Of a stretch of DNA of 64,000 bases, positions 35,480-44,154 are shown piece after piece; positions within the stretch are counted from its first letter, which is position 1, and each line of letters begins with the position of its first letter. Under the pieces are notes generated by a model. The model did no database searches, was not told the origin of the DNA, and worked only from the letters and a program-made list of their open reading frames with translations. Position numbers and translations under genes: made by a program. Origin of the DNA: an uncultured Eubacteriales bacterium (GTDB lineage Bacteria > Bacillota > Clostridia > Oscillospirales > CAG-272); the NCBI GenBank assembly GCA_934373635.1, contig CAKROZ010000010.1:1-64000 (forward strand), in the 5' to 3' direction.

Positions 35480-35713
35480 GCGCTCACGTGAGGGACGACG
35501 AAAAGCGCTCACTCGAGAGACGGCGGAAGCGCTCACTCGAGAGACGGCGGAAGCGCTCACGTGAGGGACGGCGGAAGCGCTCACGTGAGGGACGGCGGAA
35601 GCGCTCACGTGAGGGACGGCGGGGAGTGCTCGCGCGAGACGGCGGAAGCGCTCATGCGAGAGACGATGCGAAATGCTCACGCGAGAGACGGCGGAAGCGC
35701 TCACGCGAGGGTT
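35480..35713. repeat. 24-bp tandem repeat with a palindromic core
   Basis: About ten units of the form GCGCTCACGTGAGGGACGGC plus GGAA follow one another. Several contain the exact palindrome CTCACGTGAG; others have CTCACTCGAGAG or CTCACGCGAG. No spacers separate them, so it is not a CRISPR array. It fills the middle of the aromatic operon leader. Confidence 0.85.
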
Positions 35714-35788
35714 GCTTCCTTCGGGCGCGAAGACAGACGAAAAGAAAGGACTCGGGGCGGGGCTTCGGGGTGAACTTCGGGTGGAGAG

Positions 35789-36982
35789 ATGAACGAAAAG
35801 GCAAGGGAGCTTGGGGCGCACCGTTCGGTGATCCGCGAGCTGTTCGAATATGCTACGAAGAAAAAGGCGGAAGAGGGGGATGCGGCGATCCATGATTTCA
35901 CGCTCGGGAATCCTTCCGTGCCGCCACCCGCGGAGGTGACGGAGGCACTGCTCACCGTCATACGGGAGACGGAGCCGACGAAGCTGCACGGGTATACCAC
36001 GGCGGCGGGAGACGCCGCCGTGCGGACGGCGATCGCCGCCGACCTCGCGGCGCGGTATCGCGTCGAGGTCGACCCTTCTCTGCTCTATCTGACCGTGGGA
36101 GCGGCGGCGGCGCTGTCCGCGACGTTCGGCGCCATTCTCAACGAGGGGGACGAAGCGATCGTCATTTCCCCGTATTTCCCCGAGTATCGCGTCTTTCTCG
36201 ATCATGCGGGGGCGAAGGTCGTCGAGGTCGCGGCGAAGGCGCCCGACTTTTCCCTCGACCTTTCCGCGATCCGCGAGATCATCACAGAGCGGACGGCACT
36301 CCTATTATACAATTCTCCGAACAATCCGACGGGTGCCGTGGTATCGCCCGAGGAGCTGTCGGCACTCGCCGCGCTTCTGCGCGAAAAGTCGGAGGAGATC
36401 GGGCATCCGATCCTCCTCGTCGCGGACGAGCCGTACCGCGAGCTTGTCTATGACGGGCTGACGGTGCCCTGCCCGCTCGCTTACTATGACGATACGGTGA
36501 TCTGCTACTCCTTCAGCAAGTCGCTCTCCCTGCCCGGGGAGAGGATCGGGTACGTGCTCGTTTCGCCGCGGGCGACGGGGGCGCGGGCGCTCTACGAAGG
36601 GGTGATGGGCGCGGCGCGGGCGCTCGGGTATGTCTGTGCACCGAGCCTGTTTCAAAAGATCCTGCCCGCGTGTCTCGGGAAGGTCTCCTCGCTCGAAATT
36701 TATGACAGGAACCGAAAGCGGCTCTACGAGGCGCTGACGTCCTACGGCTTCTCTGCCGTTTATCCGCGGGGGGCGTTCTACCTCTTTCTGAAATCTCCCG
36801 AAGCGGACGCAAACCGCTTCCTCGAGCGGGCGAAGCGGCTCGGACTGCTCTTTGTACCGAGCGACAGCTTCGGCTGTGCGGGGTATGTGCGGATCGCCTA
36901 CTGCGTCGGCGAGGCGGAGATCGAGGCATCCCTGCCCGCGTTCCTACAATTGGCGCGGGAATACGGGTTATGCACCGAATGA
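35789..36982 (+). CDS. PLP-dependent class I/II aminotransferase, likely aromatic
   Basis: The 397-residue fold-type I aminotransferase has the PLP-binding lysine in CYSFSKSLSLPGERIGY (around 240-256) and NSPNNPTGAVV around 172-182. The Asp in VADEPYREL contacts the pyridine nitrogen. As first gene of the operon with pheA and tyrA it most likely makes phenylalanine and tyrosine from phenylpyruvate and 4-hydroxyphenylpyruvate. That assignment rests on context, since relatives also use alanine or aspartate. The spacing of the GGAG element to the ATG is unusually short. Confidence 0.85.
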   Translation: MNEKARELGAHRSVIRELFEYATKKKAEEGDAAIHDFTLGNPSVPPPAEVTEALLTVIRETEPTKLHGYTTAAGDAAVRTAIAADLAARYRVEVDPSLLYLTVGAAAALSATFGAILNEGDEAIVISPYFPEYRVFLDHAGAKVVEVAAKAPDFSLDLSAIREIITERTALLLYNSPNNPTGAVVSPEELSALAALLREKSEEIGHPILLVADEPYRELVYDGLTVPCPLAYYDDTVICYSFSKSLSLPGERIGYVLVSPRATGARALYEGVMGAARALGYVCAPSLFQKILPACLGKVSSLEIYDRNRKRLYEALTSYGFSAVYPRGAFYLFLKSPEADANRFLERAKRLGLLFVPSDSFGCAGYVRIAYCVGEAEIEASLPAFLQLAREYGLCTE

Positions 36983-37060
36983 TCTTTTTCCCCCGAAGCT
37001 CGAAACCGGTCTAATTTTGAAAGAATTGTTTGCATTTTGTGATATTTGAGGGAATGTGGT

Positions 37061-38158
37061 ATGGAAGAATTGGAGATGGCGCGAAAGATCATTGACGAGG
37101 CGGACGGCGAGATCGCGAAGTTATTCTGCCGTCGGATGGAAGCCGCGAAGATCATTGCCGCCTACAAGGGGGCGCGCGGGCTTCCGATCCTCGACGAGGA
37201 GCGGGAAGCCGCAGTGCTCGCACGCGGGGGGATGCGCGTGTCCGACGAGGAGCTTCGCTCCTATTATCTTTTATTTCAAAAGGAAGTGATGGCGGTCTCC
37301 CGCGCGTATCAGCGAAAGCTGCTCGAGGGGGAGCGCGTCGCTTATGCGGGGACGGTCGGCGCCTTTGCGCATCTTGCGGTGCGGCGCCTGTTCCCGAAGG
37401 CGGAGGCAGTGCCTTACGCGGATTTTTCCGCCGCGTGGCGGGCGGTGGAGGTCGGGGAGTGCGAGCTTGCCGTCCTTCCGATCGAAAACAGCTTTCAGGG
37501 TGAGGTGGGGACGGTGACCGACCTGATGTTCTCGGGTTCCCTCTTCCTCAACGCGGTGACCGAGATGCCGATCACGCAGGATCTGCTCGCGAAAGCGGGG
37601 ACCTCCCTCTCCGAGATCCGCACGGTCATCAGCCATCCGCAGGCGCTCGGGCAATGCGCGGCGTATATCACCGCCCACGGGTTCGAGAGTGTGGAATACG
37701 CGAACACGGCGCTCGCGGCGAAATTCGTCTCGGAGAGCGAGGACAGGACGGTTGCCGCCATCGCGTCGGGTGAAGCGGCGGACATTTTCGGTCTGACGGT
37801 GCTCGAGAGCAACATTCACACGAAGGCGACCAACGCGACGCGTTTCGCCGTCTTCTCGCGTTCATCGCACACGCCCGCGCCGACGGAGGCGGGGGTGCGC
37901 TCGGTCTTCCTCTTCACGGTACCCAACCGCGCGGGGGCGCTCGCGTCTGCCATCGACATCATCGGTGCGCACGGGTTCAATCTTCGGACGCTCCGCAGCC
38001 GCCCGATGAAGGAGTTATTCTGGCAATATTATTTCTACGCGGAGGCGGAGGGGAACCTATACGCCGACGTGGGGCGGGAGATGCTCGCCGAGCTCGGCTC
38101 GGTCTGCGACCGTCTGAAGATCGTCGGCGTCTACCGCAAGGGAGACGAAAACGCATAA
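37061..38158 (+). CDS. pheA: Bifunctional chorismate mutase / prephenate dehydratase
   Basis: The ATG at 37061 has GAGGG upstream and gives 365 residues. Residues 1-85 are an AroQ-type chorismate mutase. The prephenate dehydratase domain follows from about 95 (VAYAGTVGAFAHLAVRRLFP; LPIENSFQGEVGTVTDLM; THATRF-like TNATRFAVFSR). A C-terminal ACT domain (VPNRAGALASAIDIIGAHGFN, then LRSRPMKE) mediates phenylalanine feedback inhibition. It makes phenylpyruvate from chorismate. Confidence 0.95.
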   Translation: MEELEMARKIIDEADGEIAKLFCRRMEAAKIIAAYKGARGLPILDEEREAAVLARGGMRVSDEELRSYYLLFQKEVMAVSRAYQRKLLEGERVAYAGTVGAFAHLAVRRLFPKAEAVPYADFSAAWRAVEVGECELAVLPIENSFQGEVGTVTDLMFSGSLFLNAVTEMPITQDLLAKAGTSLSEIRTVISHPQALGQCAAYITAHGFESVEYANTALAAKFVSESEDRTVAAIASGEAADIFGLTVLESNIHTKATNATRFAVFSRSSHTPAPTEAGVRSVFLFTVPNRAGALASAIDIIGAHGFNLRTLRSRPMKELFWQYYFYAEAEGNLYADVGREMLAELGSVCDRLKIVGVYRKGDENA

Positions 38159-38216
38159 GGAACGAAAGTTCCGCCGCCCGAGCAGGGGCGGCAAGGAGGA
38201 AAGGAGACATACGCGC

Positions 38217-39251
38217 ATGACAAGTTTTGACGTGCGGACGGGGAGCGGCAGTTATCCCGTGAAGATCGAGCGGGGGGTCCTCTCCCGCATCGGCGACCTT
38301 CTGCCCCTCGGCGGTCGGAAGGTATTGATCGTAACGGACGACGGGGTGCCCGCCGAATATGCGCGCGCGGTGCTCGCCGCCGCGCCGGACGGAAGGATCG
38401 TGACGATCCCCGCGGGGGAGCGCTCGAAGAGCTTTTCCTCCTTTGAGGGGCTTCTCTCCGAGATGCTCTCCGACGGGTTCACCCGTTCCTCGGCGGTATG
38501 CGCGGTCGGGGGCGGGGTGGTCGGCGACCTCTCGGGCTTTGCCGCCGCGTGCTATATGCGGGGGATCGATTTTTACAACATTCCGACGACGATGCTCTCG
38601 ATGGTGGATTCGTCGGTCGGAGGAAAGACCGCCATCGATTTTCACGGGGCGAAAAACATGGTCGGGGCGTTCTACCCGCCGCGGGCGGTGGTGATCGACT
38701 GCGACGTCCTCGGGACGCTTCCCTCCCGTGAGAGAGCCGCGGGACTTGCCGAAGCGGTCAAAATGGCGCTGACCTCGGATGCGGAATTCTTTTCTCTCTT
38801 CGAAGGGGACAGGCTCCCCGACGACGAGGAGATCGTCGCACGGTCGGTCGCGGTCAAGGCGCGCATCGTGGAGGAGGACGAAAAGGAGGCGGGTGTGCGC
38901 AAGCTTTTGAATTTCGGGCACACGCTCGGTCATGCGATCGAGGCATCGGCGGGGCTGTCGGCACTGCTCCACGGGGAGTGTGTGGCGCTCGGGATGCTCC
39001 CGATGTGCTCGCCCGCGGTACGAAAGCGGCTTTTGCCCGTGCTCGCACGGCTCGGGCTGCCGACAAGCTTCCCGCAGAAGACGGAGAAGATCTTCTCCTA
39101 TCTCGGCTATGACAAGAAACGGGAGGGCGATTCGGTCGTCGCGGTGCTTGTCGAAAAGGTCGGTCACGGAGTTCTGACCCGCATGACCTTCGACGAATTG
39201 AAGGCGCGGGTCACGGACTATCTCAAAACGGAAGAGGGGAACGGACAATGA
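38217..39251 (+). CDS. aroB: 3-dehydroquinate synthase
   Basis: The 344-residue enzyme converts DAHP to 3-dehydroquinate using NAD and a metal. It has VGGGVVGDLSGFAAACYMRG around residues 98-117, FYNIPTTMLSMVDSSVGGKTAID around 119-141, and the metal-binding LNFGHTLGHAIE around 232-243. Length is normal. An AGGAAAGGAG region precedes the ATG. Its stop overlaps the aroC start (ATGA). Confidence 0.97.
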   Translation: MTSFDVRTGSGSYPVKIERGVLSRIGDLLPLGGRKVLIVTDDGVPAEYARAVLAAAPDGRIVTIPAGERSKSFSSFEGLLSEMLSDGFTRSSAVCAVGGGVVGDLSGFAAACYMRGIDFYNIPTTMLSMVDSSVGGKTAIDFHGAKNMVGAFYPPRAVVIDCDVLGTLPSRERAAGLAEAVKMALTSDAEFFSLFEGDRLPDDEEIVARSVAVKARIVEEDEKEAGVRKLLNFGHTLGHAIEASAGLSALLHGECVALGMLPMCSPAVRKRLLPVLARLGLPTSFPQKTEKIFSYLGYDKKREGDSVVAVLVEKVGHGVLTRMTFDELKARVTDYLKTEEGNGQ

Positions 39252-40378
39252 ACAACACGATAGGGCGCGCGGTGGCGCTGACGCTGTTCGGCGAGAGCCA
39301 CGGCGGGGAGATCGGGGCGGTCATCGACGGACTTTCCCCCGGAATTCCCGTGCGGGAAGAAGAGATCGCAGGGGCACTCGCGAGGCGGCGTCCGAAGGAC
39401 GAGACCTCGACGGGACGGCGGGAGCCGGACGCCTTTTCGATCGTCAGCGGTGTCAGAAACGGAAAGACGACGGGGGCGCCCCTCACGATCCTGATTCCGA
39501 ACGTCAACGCACATTCCGAGGATTACGAGGGCGGGGCATTTCTTCCCCGTCCGTCGCACGCGGACTTTGCGGCGTTCCGAAAATATCACGGATATGAAGA
39601 CCGACGGGGCGGCGGACACTTTTCGGGTCGGCTGACGGCGCCCCTCGTTGCCGCGGGGGCGATCTTCTCCTCCGCGCTCGCCGCGGGCGGGATTGCGATC
39701 GGGGTGCATATTGCCGCCCTCGCGGGGATTCCCGACGACGGATTTTCGGGAGAACGAGAGGCGCTCTCCGCGCTCGGGAAAAAGGACTTCCCCGTCTTCT
39801 CGGACGCCGCGGGAGAAAACATGAAAGAAGCCATTCGCCGTGCGGCGGCGGAAGGCGACAGCGTAGGAGGAATTCTCGAGGGATTCGTCCTCGGCCTGCC
39901 CGCGGGACTCGGGGAGCCGTGGTTCGACACGGTGGAGGGAGAGCTTTCCAAAATGCTCTTCTCGATTCCCGCCGTCAAGGGGGTGGAATTCGGAGACGGA
40001 TTTTCCCTTGCGGGGATGCGCGGGAGCGAGGCGAACGACCCGCTCGCAATCCGTGACGGGCGCGTCGTCACGCTTACGAATCGAAACGGCGGTTGCGGCG
40101 GCGGCATTACGAACGGAATGCCTCTTCGCTTCTCGGTCGTTATCAAGCCGACGCCCTCTATCTTCAAAAAACAGAACACCGTCGACCCCGCCGCGATGAC
40201 GGAGGAGGTGCTCGAGCTTCGCGGCAGACACGACCCTGCCATCGTTCACCGCGCCGTGCCCGTCGTCGAAGCGGCGTGTGCCGTCGTGCTCGCCGATCTG
40301 ATCGCGAGACGATACGGCGAGGACGCGCTCGCGAACGGACGGTTCAGAGAAGCGGCGATCGCCGAGGGGTGCTTATGA
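39248..40378 (+). CDS. aroC: Chorismate synthase
   Basis: The 376-residue enzyme makes chorismate from EPSP using reduced FMN. Signatures include LFGESHGGEIGAVIDGLSPG (13-32), GRREPDAFSIVSGV, and GCGGGITNGMPLRFSVVIKPTPS with the conserved Arg/Gly loops. Translationally coupled on both sides, with ATGA overlaps to aroB and to the aroE-aroK gene. Confidence 0.97.
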   Translation: MNNTIGRAVALTLFGESHGGEIGAVIDGLSPGIPVREEEIAGALARRRPKDETSTGRREPDAFSIVSGVRNGKTTGAPLTILIPNVNAHSEDYEGGAFLPRPSHADFAAFRKYHGYEDRRGGGHFSGRLTAPLVAAGAIFSSALAAGGIAIGVHIAALAGIPDDGFSGEREALSALGKKDFPVFSDAAGENMKEAIRRAAAEGDSVGGILEGFVLGLPAGLGEPWFDTVEGELSKMLFSIPAVKGVEFGDGFSLAGMRGSEANDPLAIRDGRVVTLTNRNGGCGGGITNGMPLRFSVVIKPTPSIFKKQNTVDPAAMTEEVLELRGRHDPAIVHRAVPVVEAACAVVLADLIARRYGEDALANGRFREAAIAEGCL

Positions 40379-41613
40379 AATACGGATGTATCGGGAAAAA
40401 ACTCGGACACAGCTTTTCCCGTGAGATTCACGCGGCACTCGGCAATACGGAGTACGAGTTATGCGAGCTTGCGCCCGAGGCGCTGGATAGTTTTCTCGAG
40501 ACAAGAGACTTCTCGGCAATCAACGTGACAATTCCGTATAAGGAAGCCGTGCTTCCGCATCTTTCCGAGATCGACGAGGGGGCGCGGCGCATCGGAGCGG
40601 TCAACACGATTGTCAACCGCGGAGGGCGGCTCTGCGGCTACAACACCGACTTTTACGGGATGCGCGCTCTGTTTTCTCACGCGAAAATCACCGTCACGGG
40701 AAAGAAGGTCGTGATTCTCGGCACGGGAGGGACCTCGAAAACGGCGTGCGCGGTGGCGGAAAGCCTCGGCGCGGCGAAGGTCCTCCGCGTCGGGCGGACG
40801 GGGCGCGAGGGTGCGCTCACCTATGAGGAGCTGTACGCGCACCACGCGGATGCCGACATTCTCGTCAACACGACGCCCGTCGGGATGTACCCGAAGCTCT
40901 CGGAGAGTCCCGTCGACCTGTCGAGATTCCCCGCGCCGGCGGGCGTCCTCGACGCGGTATACAATCCTCTGCGCACGGATCTCGTCCTTTCGGCGAGAGA
41001 AAGAGGAATTCCCGCAGAGGGCGGACTCTTCATGCTGGTGGCACAGGGGGTACGCGCGTCGGAGATCTTCTTCGACACGAGCTATCCCGAGGAAACGACG
41101 GAACGGATCTTTCGCGACATGCGGCGGCAAAAAGAAAACATCGTCCTTGTCGGGATGCCCTCGTCGGGGAAAAGCACCGTCGGCGCTCTTCTCGCAGACA
41201 TGCTCTCCCGCCCACTGATTGACACCGACGAGCACATCGTCGCCCGTGCGGGCAACATCTCGGAGATCTTCGAGAAAGAGGGGGAGGCGGCGTTCCGCAA
41301 GATCGAGGCGGATGTCATCCGCGAGGAAGCCGCGCCCGCGACGGGTTCCGTCATTGCGACGGGGGGCGGAAGCGTGCTTTCTGACGAAAATATAAAGAAT
41401 CTTTTGCAAAACGGGAGGCTATACTTTCTGAACCGACCGTTATCTCTGCTCTGCCCGACGGACGATCGTCCCTTGGCGCGCGACAGAGAGGCACTGCAAA
41501 AACGATATGACGAGCGTCTGCCCCGCTACCGTGCGGTCGCGGATGCCGAAATTCTCGCGACGGGGACACCCGAGGATGTCGCTAAGGCGATCTTGGAGGA
41601 GTTTTATCGGTGA
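40375..41613 (+). CDS. aroE: Shikimate dehydrogenase-shikimate kinase fusion (AroE-AroK)
   Basis: The start is the ATG at 40375, overlapping the aroC stop; longer upstream reading is out of family. Residues 1-245 are AroE: GKKLGHSFSREIHAAL, the catalytic Lys in NVTIPYKEAV, and NADP loop LGTGGTSKTA. Residues about 255-412 are AroK: Walker A VGMPSSGKSTVGALL, DTDEHIVARAG, and ATGGGSVL. The two consecutive steps that frame shikimate are thus on one chain of 412 residues. Fusions of these enzymes exist in some Clostridia but are not the rule. Confidence 0.95.
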   Translation: MKYGCIGKKLGHSFSREIHAALGNTEYELCELAPEALDSFLETRDFSAINVTIPYKEAVLPHLSEIDEGARRIGAVNTIVNRGGRLCGYNTDFYGMRALFSHAKITVTGKKVVILGTGGTSKTACAVAESLGAAKVLRVGRTGREGALTYEELYAHHADADILVNTTPVGMYPKLSESPVDLSRFPAPAGVLDAVYNPLRTDLVLSARERGIPAEGGLFMLVAQGVRASEIFFDTSYPEETTERIFRDMRRQKENIVLVGMPSSGKSTVGALLADMLSRPLIDTDEHIVARAGNISEIFEKEGEAAFRKIEADVIREEAAPATGSVIATGGGSVLSDENIKNLLQNGRLYFLNRPLSLLCPTDDRPLARDREALQKRYDERLPRYRAVADAEILATGTPEDVAKAILEEFYR

Positions 41614-42056
41614 TGAAGATCTTTGTAATCAACGGGCCGAACCTGAATCTGCTCGGCATCCGCGAGCCGAACATTTACGGTACGACGGGCTACGCGGAGC
41701 TATGCCGCGGCCTCGCGGAGTACGGAAAGACGCTCGGAATCGAGCTTTCCCTCTTTCAATCCAATCATGAGGGAGCGCTCGTCGACAGGATACAGGAGGC
41801 ATATTTCTGCGGGGCGGACGGCATCGTCATCAACCCCGGCGCCTACACGCACACGAGCATTGCCCTGCTCGACGCGCTGAGTGCGGTGAAGATCCCGACG
41901 GTGGAGGTACATATATCGGACGTTTCGAAGCGGGAAGCCTTCCGTCAGGTGAGCTATCTGCGTCCCGCCTGCATCGCGTCGATCATCGGGCACGGCGTAC
42001 ACGGCTACTATGAGGCGGTCGACCTTTTGTGTGCCGGGAAGGATAAGACGGAATGA
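41613..42056 (+). CDS. aroQ: 3-dehydroquinate dehydratase, type II
   Basis: The ATG at 41613 overlaps the preceding TGA by one base and gives 147 residues, the standard type II size. Motifs: INGPNLNLLGIREPNIYG (with the catalytic Tyr), the QSNHEGALVDRIQEA segment, GIVINPGAYTHTSIALLDAL and VEVHISDVSKREAFR. It dehydrates 3-dehydroquinate by the anti-elimination mechanism. Type II enzymes form dodecamers. Confidence 0.97.
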   Translation: MKIFVINGPNLNLLGIREPNIYGTTGYAELCRGLAEYGKTLGIELSLFQSNHEGALVDRIQEAYFCGADGIVINPGAYTHTSIALLDALSAVKIPTVEVHISDVSKREAFRQVSYLRPACIASIIGHGVHGYYEAVDLLCAGKDKTE

Positions 42057-43270
42057 AAGTCACTTTCAAAAAAAGCCTCGCGCACGGGACGCTCGCCGTG
42101 CCGCCCTCCAAAAGCATGGCGCACCGCCTGCTTCTCGCGGCGGCGCTGTGCGACGGGGCATGCACCGTCCGCGGCATCTCCGACTGCGAGGATGTGTCGG
42201 CGACGCTCGACTGTATGCGGGCGCTCGGCATCGAATGTAACAAAGAGGGCGAATGTGTGACCGTGTTCGGCAAGGGGGCGGGCGCGCTGACGCCGCGATC
42301 TCCTCTGCCCTGCCGCGAGAGCGGGAGCACACTCCGCTTTCTGATCCCGATCGCCCTTCTCTCGGGGGAGAACGTGACCTTCACGGGAGAGCGGGTGCTC
42401 TTTTCCCGACCGCTCACGGTATACGAGACGCTTGCCGAAGAGCGGGGACTTCTCTTTTCGCGAAAGGAGGACTCCCTCACGGTGCGCGGCCCGCTCGAGG
42501 CGGGAGAATTCTCCGTCGTCGGAAATATCAGCAGTCAGTTTATCTCGGGGCTTCTCTTCGCGCTTCCGCTCCTCGAGGGAGACAGCAGGATCCGTATGAC
42601 GACGGCGATCGAGAGCCGCTCCTACATTGAAATGACCCTGCGTGCGCTCGCGATGTTCGGCGTCCGTGCCGAGTGGGCGGACGAGCGGACGCTCTTTATC
42701 CCGGGCGGTCAGACCTATCGGGCGGGCGAGGTCTACGTCGAGGGGGACTATTCGAGCGCGGCGTTTCCCGACGCGCTGAACCTCTTCGGCTCCGAGGTCA
42801 CGCTCACGGGGCTTTCCCCCGACACGGTGCAGGGGGACAGTGCCTATCGCCGTTACTTCCCGATGCTCACGTCGGGGGTGCCGACCCTCTATATCGGTGA
42901 CTGCCCCGACCTCGGCCCCATCCTCTTCGCGATCGCGGCGGCGAAAAACGGCGGGGTGTTCGACGGGACGCGAAGGCTGAAGATCAAGGAGAGCGACCGC
43001 GCCGCCGCGATGGCGGAGGAATTAAAGAAATTCGGCGCCTCGGTGTCCGTCTACCCCGACACGGTGGTTGTCTACCCGACGGCGTTCCGTGCCCCAAAGG
43101 TACCGCTCGACGGGCACAACGACCATCGGATCGTGATGGCACTCTCGATCCTTTTGACGCTGACCGGGGGGACGATCCTCGGGGCGGAAGCGGTAAAAAA
43201 GAGCTATCCCGCGTTTTTCGACGATCTCGCGGCGCTCGGTATTCTTTGGGAGGCAGAAGATGAAACTTGA
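42053..43270 (+). CDS. aroA: 5-enolpyruvylshikimate-3-phosphate synthase
   Basis: The 405-residue enzyme has the start motif PPSKSMAHRLLLAAALC (Lys/Ser shikimate binding), PCRESGSTLRFLIPIALL, and the C-terminal KIKESDRAAAMAEELKKFGA and GHNDHRIVMALSILL segments. It is slightly shorter than typical EPSP synthases but complete. The sequence near residues 87-99 has RESGSTLRF in place of the NAGTAMRP motif of class I enzymes, so it belongs to a divergent branch. Its stop overlaps tyrA by 11 nt. Confidence 0.95.
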   Translation: MKVTFKKSLAHGTLAVPPSKSMAHRLLLAAALCDGACTVRGISDCEDVSATLDCMRALGIECNKEGECVTVFGKGAGALTPRSPLPCRESGSTLRFLIPIALLSGENVTFTGERVLFSRPLTVYETLAEERGLLFSRKEDSLTVRGPLEAGEFSVVGNISSQFISGLLFALPLLEGDSRIRMTTAIESRSYIEMTLRALAMFGVRAEWADERTLFIPGGQTYRAGEVYVEGDYSSAAFPDALNLFGSEVTLTGLSPDTVQGDSAYRRYFPMLTSGVPTLYIGDCPDLGPILFAIAAAKNGGVFDGTRRLKIKESDRAAAMAEELKKFGASVSVYPDTVVVYPTAFRAPKVPLDGHNDHRIVMALSILLTLTGGTILGAEAVKKSYPAFFDDLAALGILWEAEDET

Positions 43271-44141
43271 TAAGAACACAAAATTTTTGATCGTGGGACT
43301 CGGTGTCATCGGCGGCGGCTATGCCAAGGCGCTGACAAAGGCGGGCTACACCGTCGACGCTTTTACAAAGAAGGCATCCGATGTCATGTATGCGAAAGAG
43401 CACGGAATTGTGCGAAAGGTGACCACAATTGTTGACAAAAAGATGATTGAAGATGCCGACGTCATCATTTTCGCCCTCTATCCGCACACTTTTATCGAAT
43501 GGGTGGAGGAGTACGGAAAGTGGATCCTGCCGAAGACGCTCGTGACCGACGTGACGGGAGTCAAATCCGAGGTGATCGAGAAGGTCAACGCAAGCCTTCC
43601 GCGTGGGGTGGAATTCATCGCGGCACACCCGATGGCGGGACGGGAATCCTCGGGCATCGAATACAGTGACGACAGCGTATTTCACGGTGCGAACTACCTC
43701 ATCACGCCGACGCTCAAAAATTCGACCGAAGCCATCTGTGCCTGCCGCGACCTCGGAAAGATCCTCGGCTTCTCCCGCATTACGATTCTTTCGCCTGCGG
43801 AGCATGACCGCATGATCGCCTTTCTCTCCCAGCTGACGCACGTGATCGCGGTAGTGCTGATGAATGCGGAAAACATCGAGGGGCTCGAAAAGTACACGGG
43901 CGACTCCTTCCGCGATCTGACGCGCATTGCGAAGATCAACGACGCGATGTGGTCGGAGCTGTTCCTCATGAACCGAGAGGCACTGCTTACCGAGACCGAT
44001 GATTTCCTTGCGGTGATGGAAAAATTCCGCGCGATGCTCGCCGCGGGTGACCGCGAGGGGATGCGGGAGATGATGCGGGTCGCATCGGCGCGGCGCTCCC
44101 TGTTCGACAAGCCGAAGACATCCGCCGCGAAGGCAAAATAA
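43260..44141 (+). CDS. tyrA: Prephenate dehydrogenase
   Basis: The 293-residue NAD-dependent enzyme starts with a Rossmann motif (VGLGVIGGGYAKALTKAGY, 12-30). It contains the prephenate-binding HPMAGRESSGIEY and the helical LSQLTHVIAVVLMNA dimer region with catalytic His. There is no C-terminal ACT domain, so tyrosine feedback must act elsewhere or by binding at the active site. It produces 4-hydroxyphenylpyruvate. Confidence 0.95.
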   Translation: MKLDKNTKFLIVGLGVIGGGYAKALTKAGYTVDAFTKKASDVMYAKEHGIVRKVTTIVDKKMIEDADVIIFALYPHTFIEWVEEYGKWILPKTLVTDVTGVKSEVIEKVNASLPRGVEFIAAHPMAGRESSGIEYSDDSVFHGANYLITPTLKNSTEAICACRDLGKILGFSRITILSPAEHDRMIAFLSQLTHVIAVVLMNAENIEGLEKYTGDSFRDLTRIAKINDAMWSELFLMNREALLTETDDFLAVMEKFRAMLAAGDREGMREMMRVASARRSLFDKPKTSAAKAK

Positions 44142-44154
44142 GGAGAAACAAGTC

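Larger units (their letters stand above)
34870..35788. other. Long intergenic region before the aromatic operon
   Basis: No gene is supported. In order the region has: the terminator of the PnuC-like gene (34891-34922), AT-rich sequence, a second hairpin (35111-35134), a degenerate repeat zone (about 35160-35345), a consensus promoter and palindrome (35344-35405), and a 24-nt tandem repeat array (35480-35713) in the presumed 5' leader. Confidence 0.7.

Noticed and set aside
35480..35713. CRISPR array
   Set aside because: The units follow one another directly without unique spacers and no cas genes are present.
35373..35788. T-box or other known riboswitch in the aromatic operon leader
   Set aside because: No T-box sequence (GGGTGG-type antiterminator), specifier loop or terminator with competing stem could be identified. 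The leader is dominated by tandem repeats.
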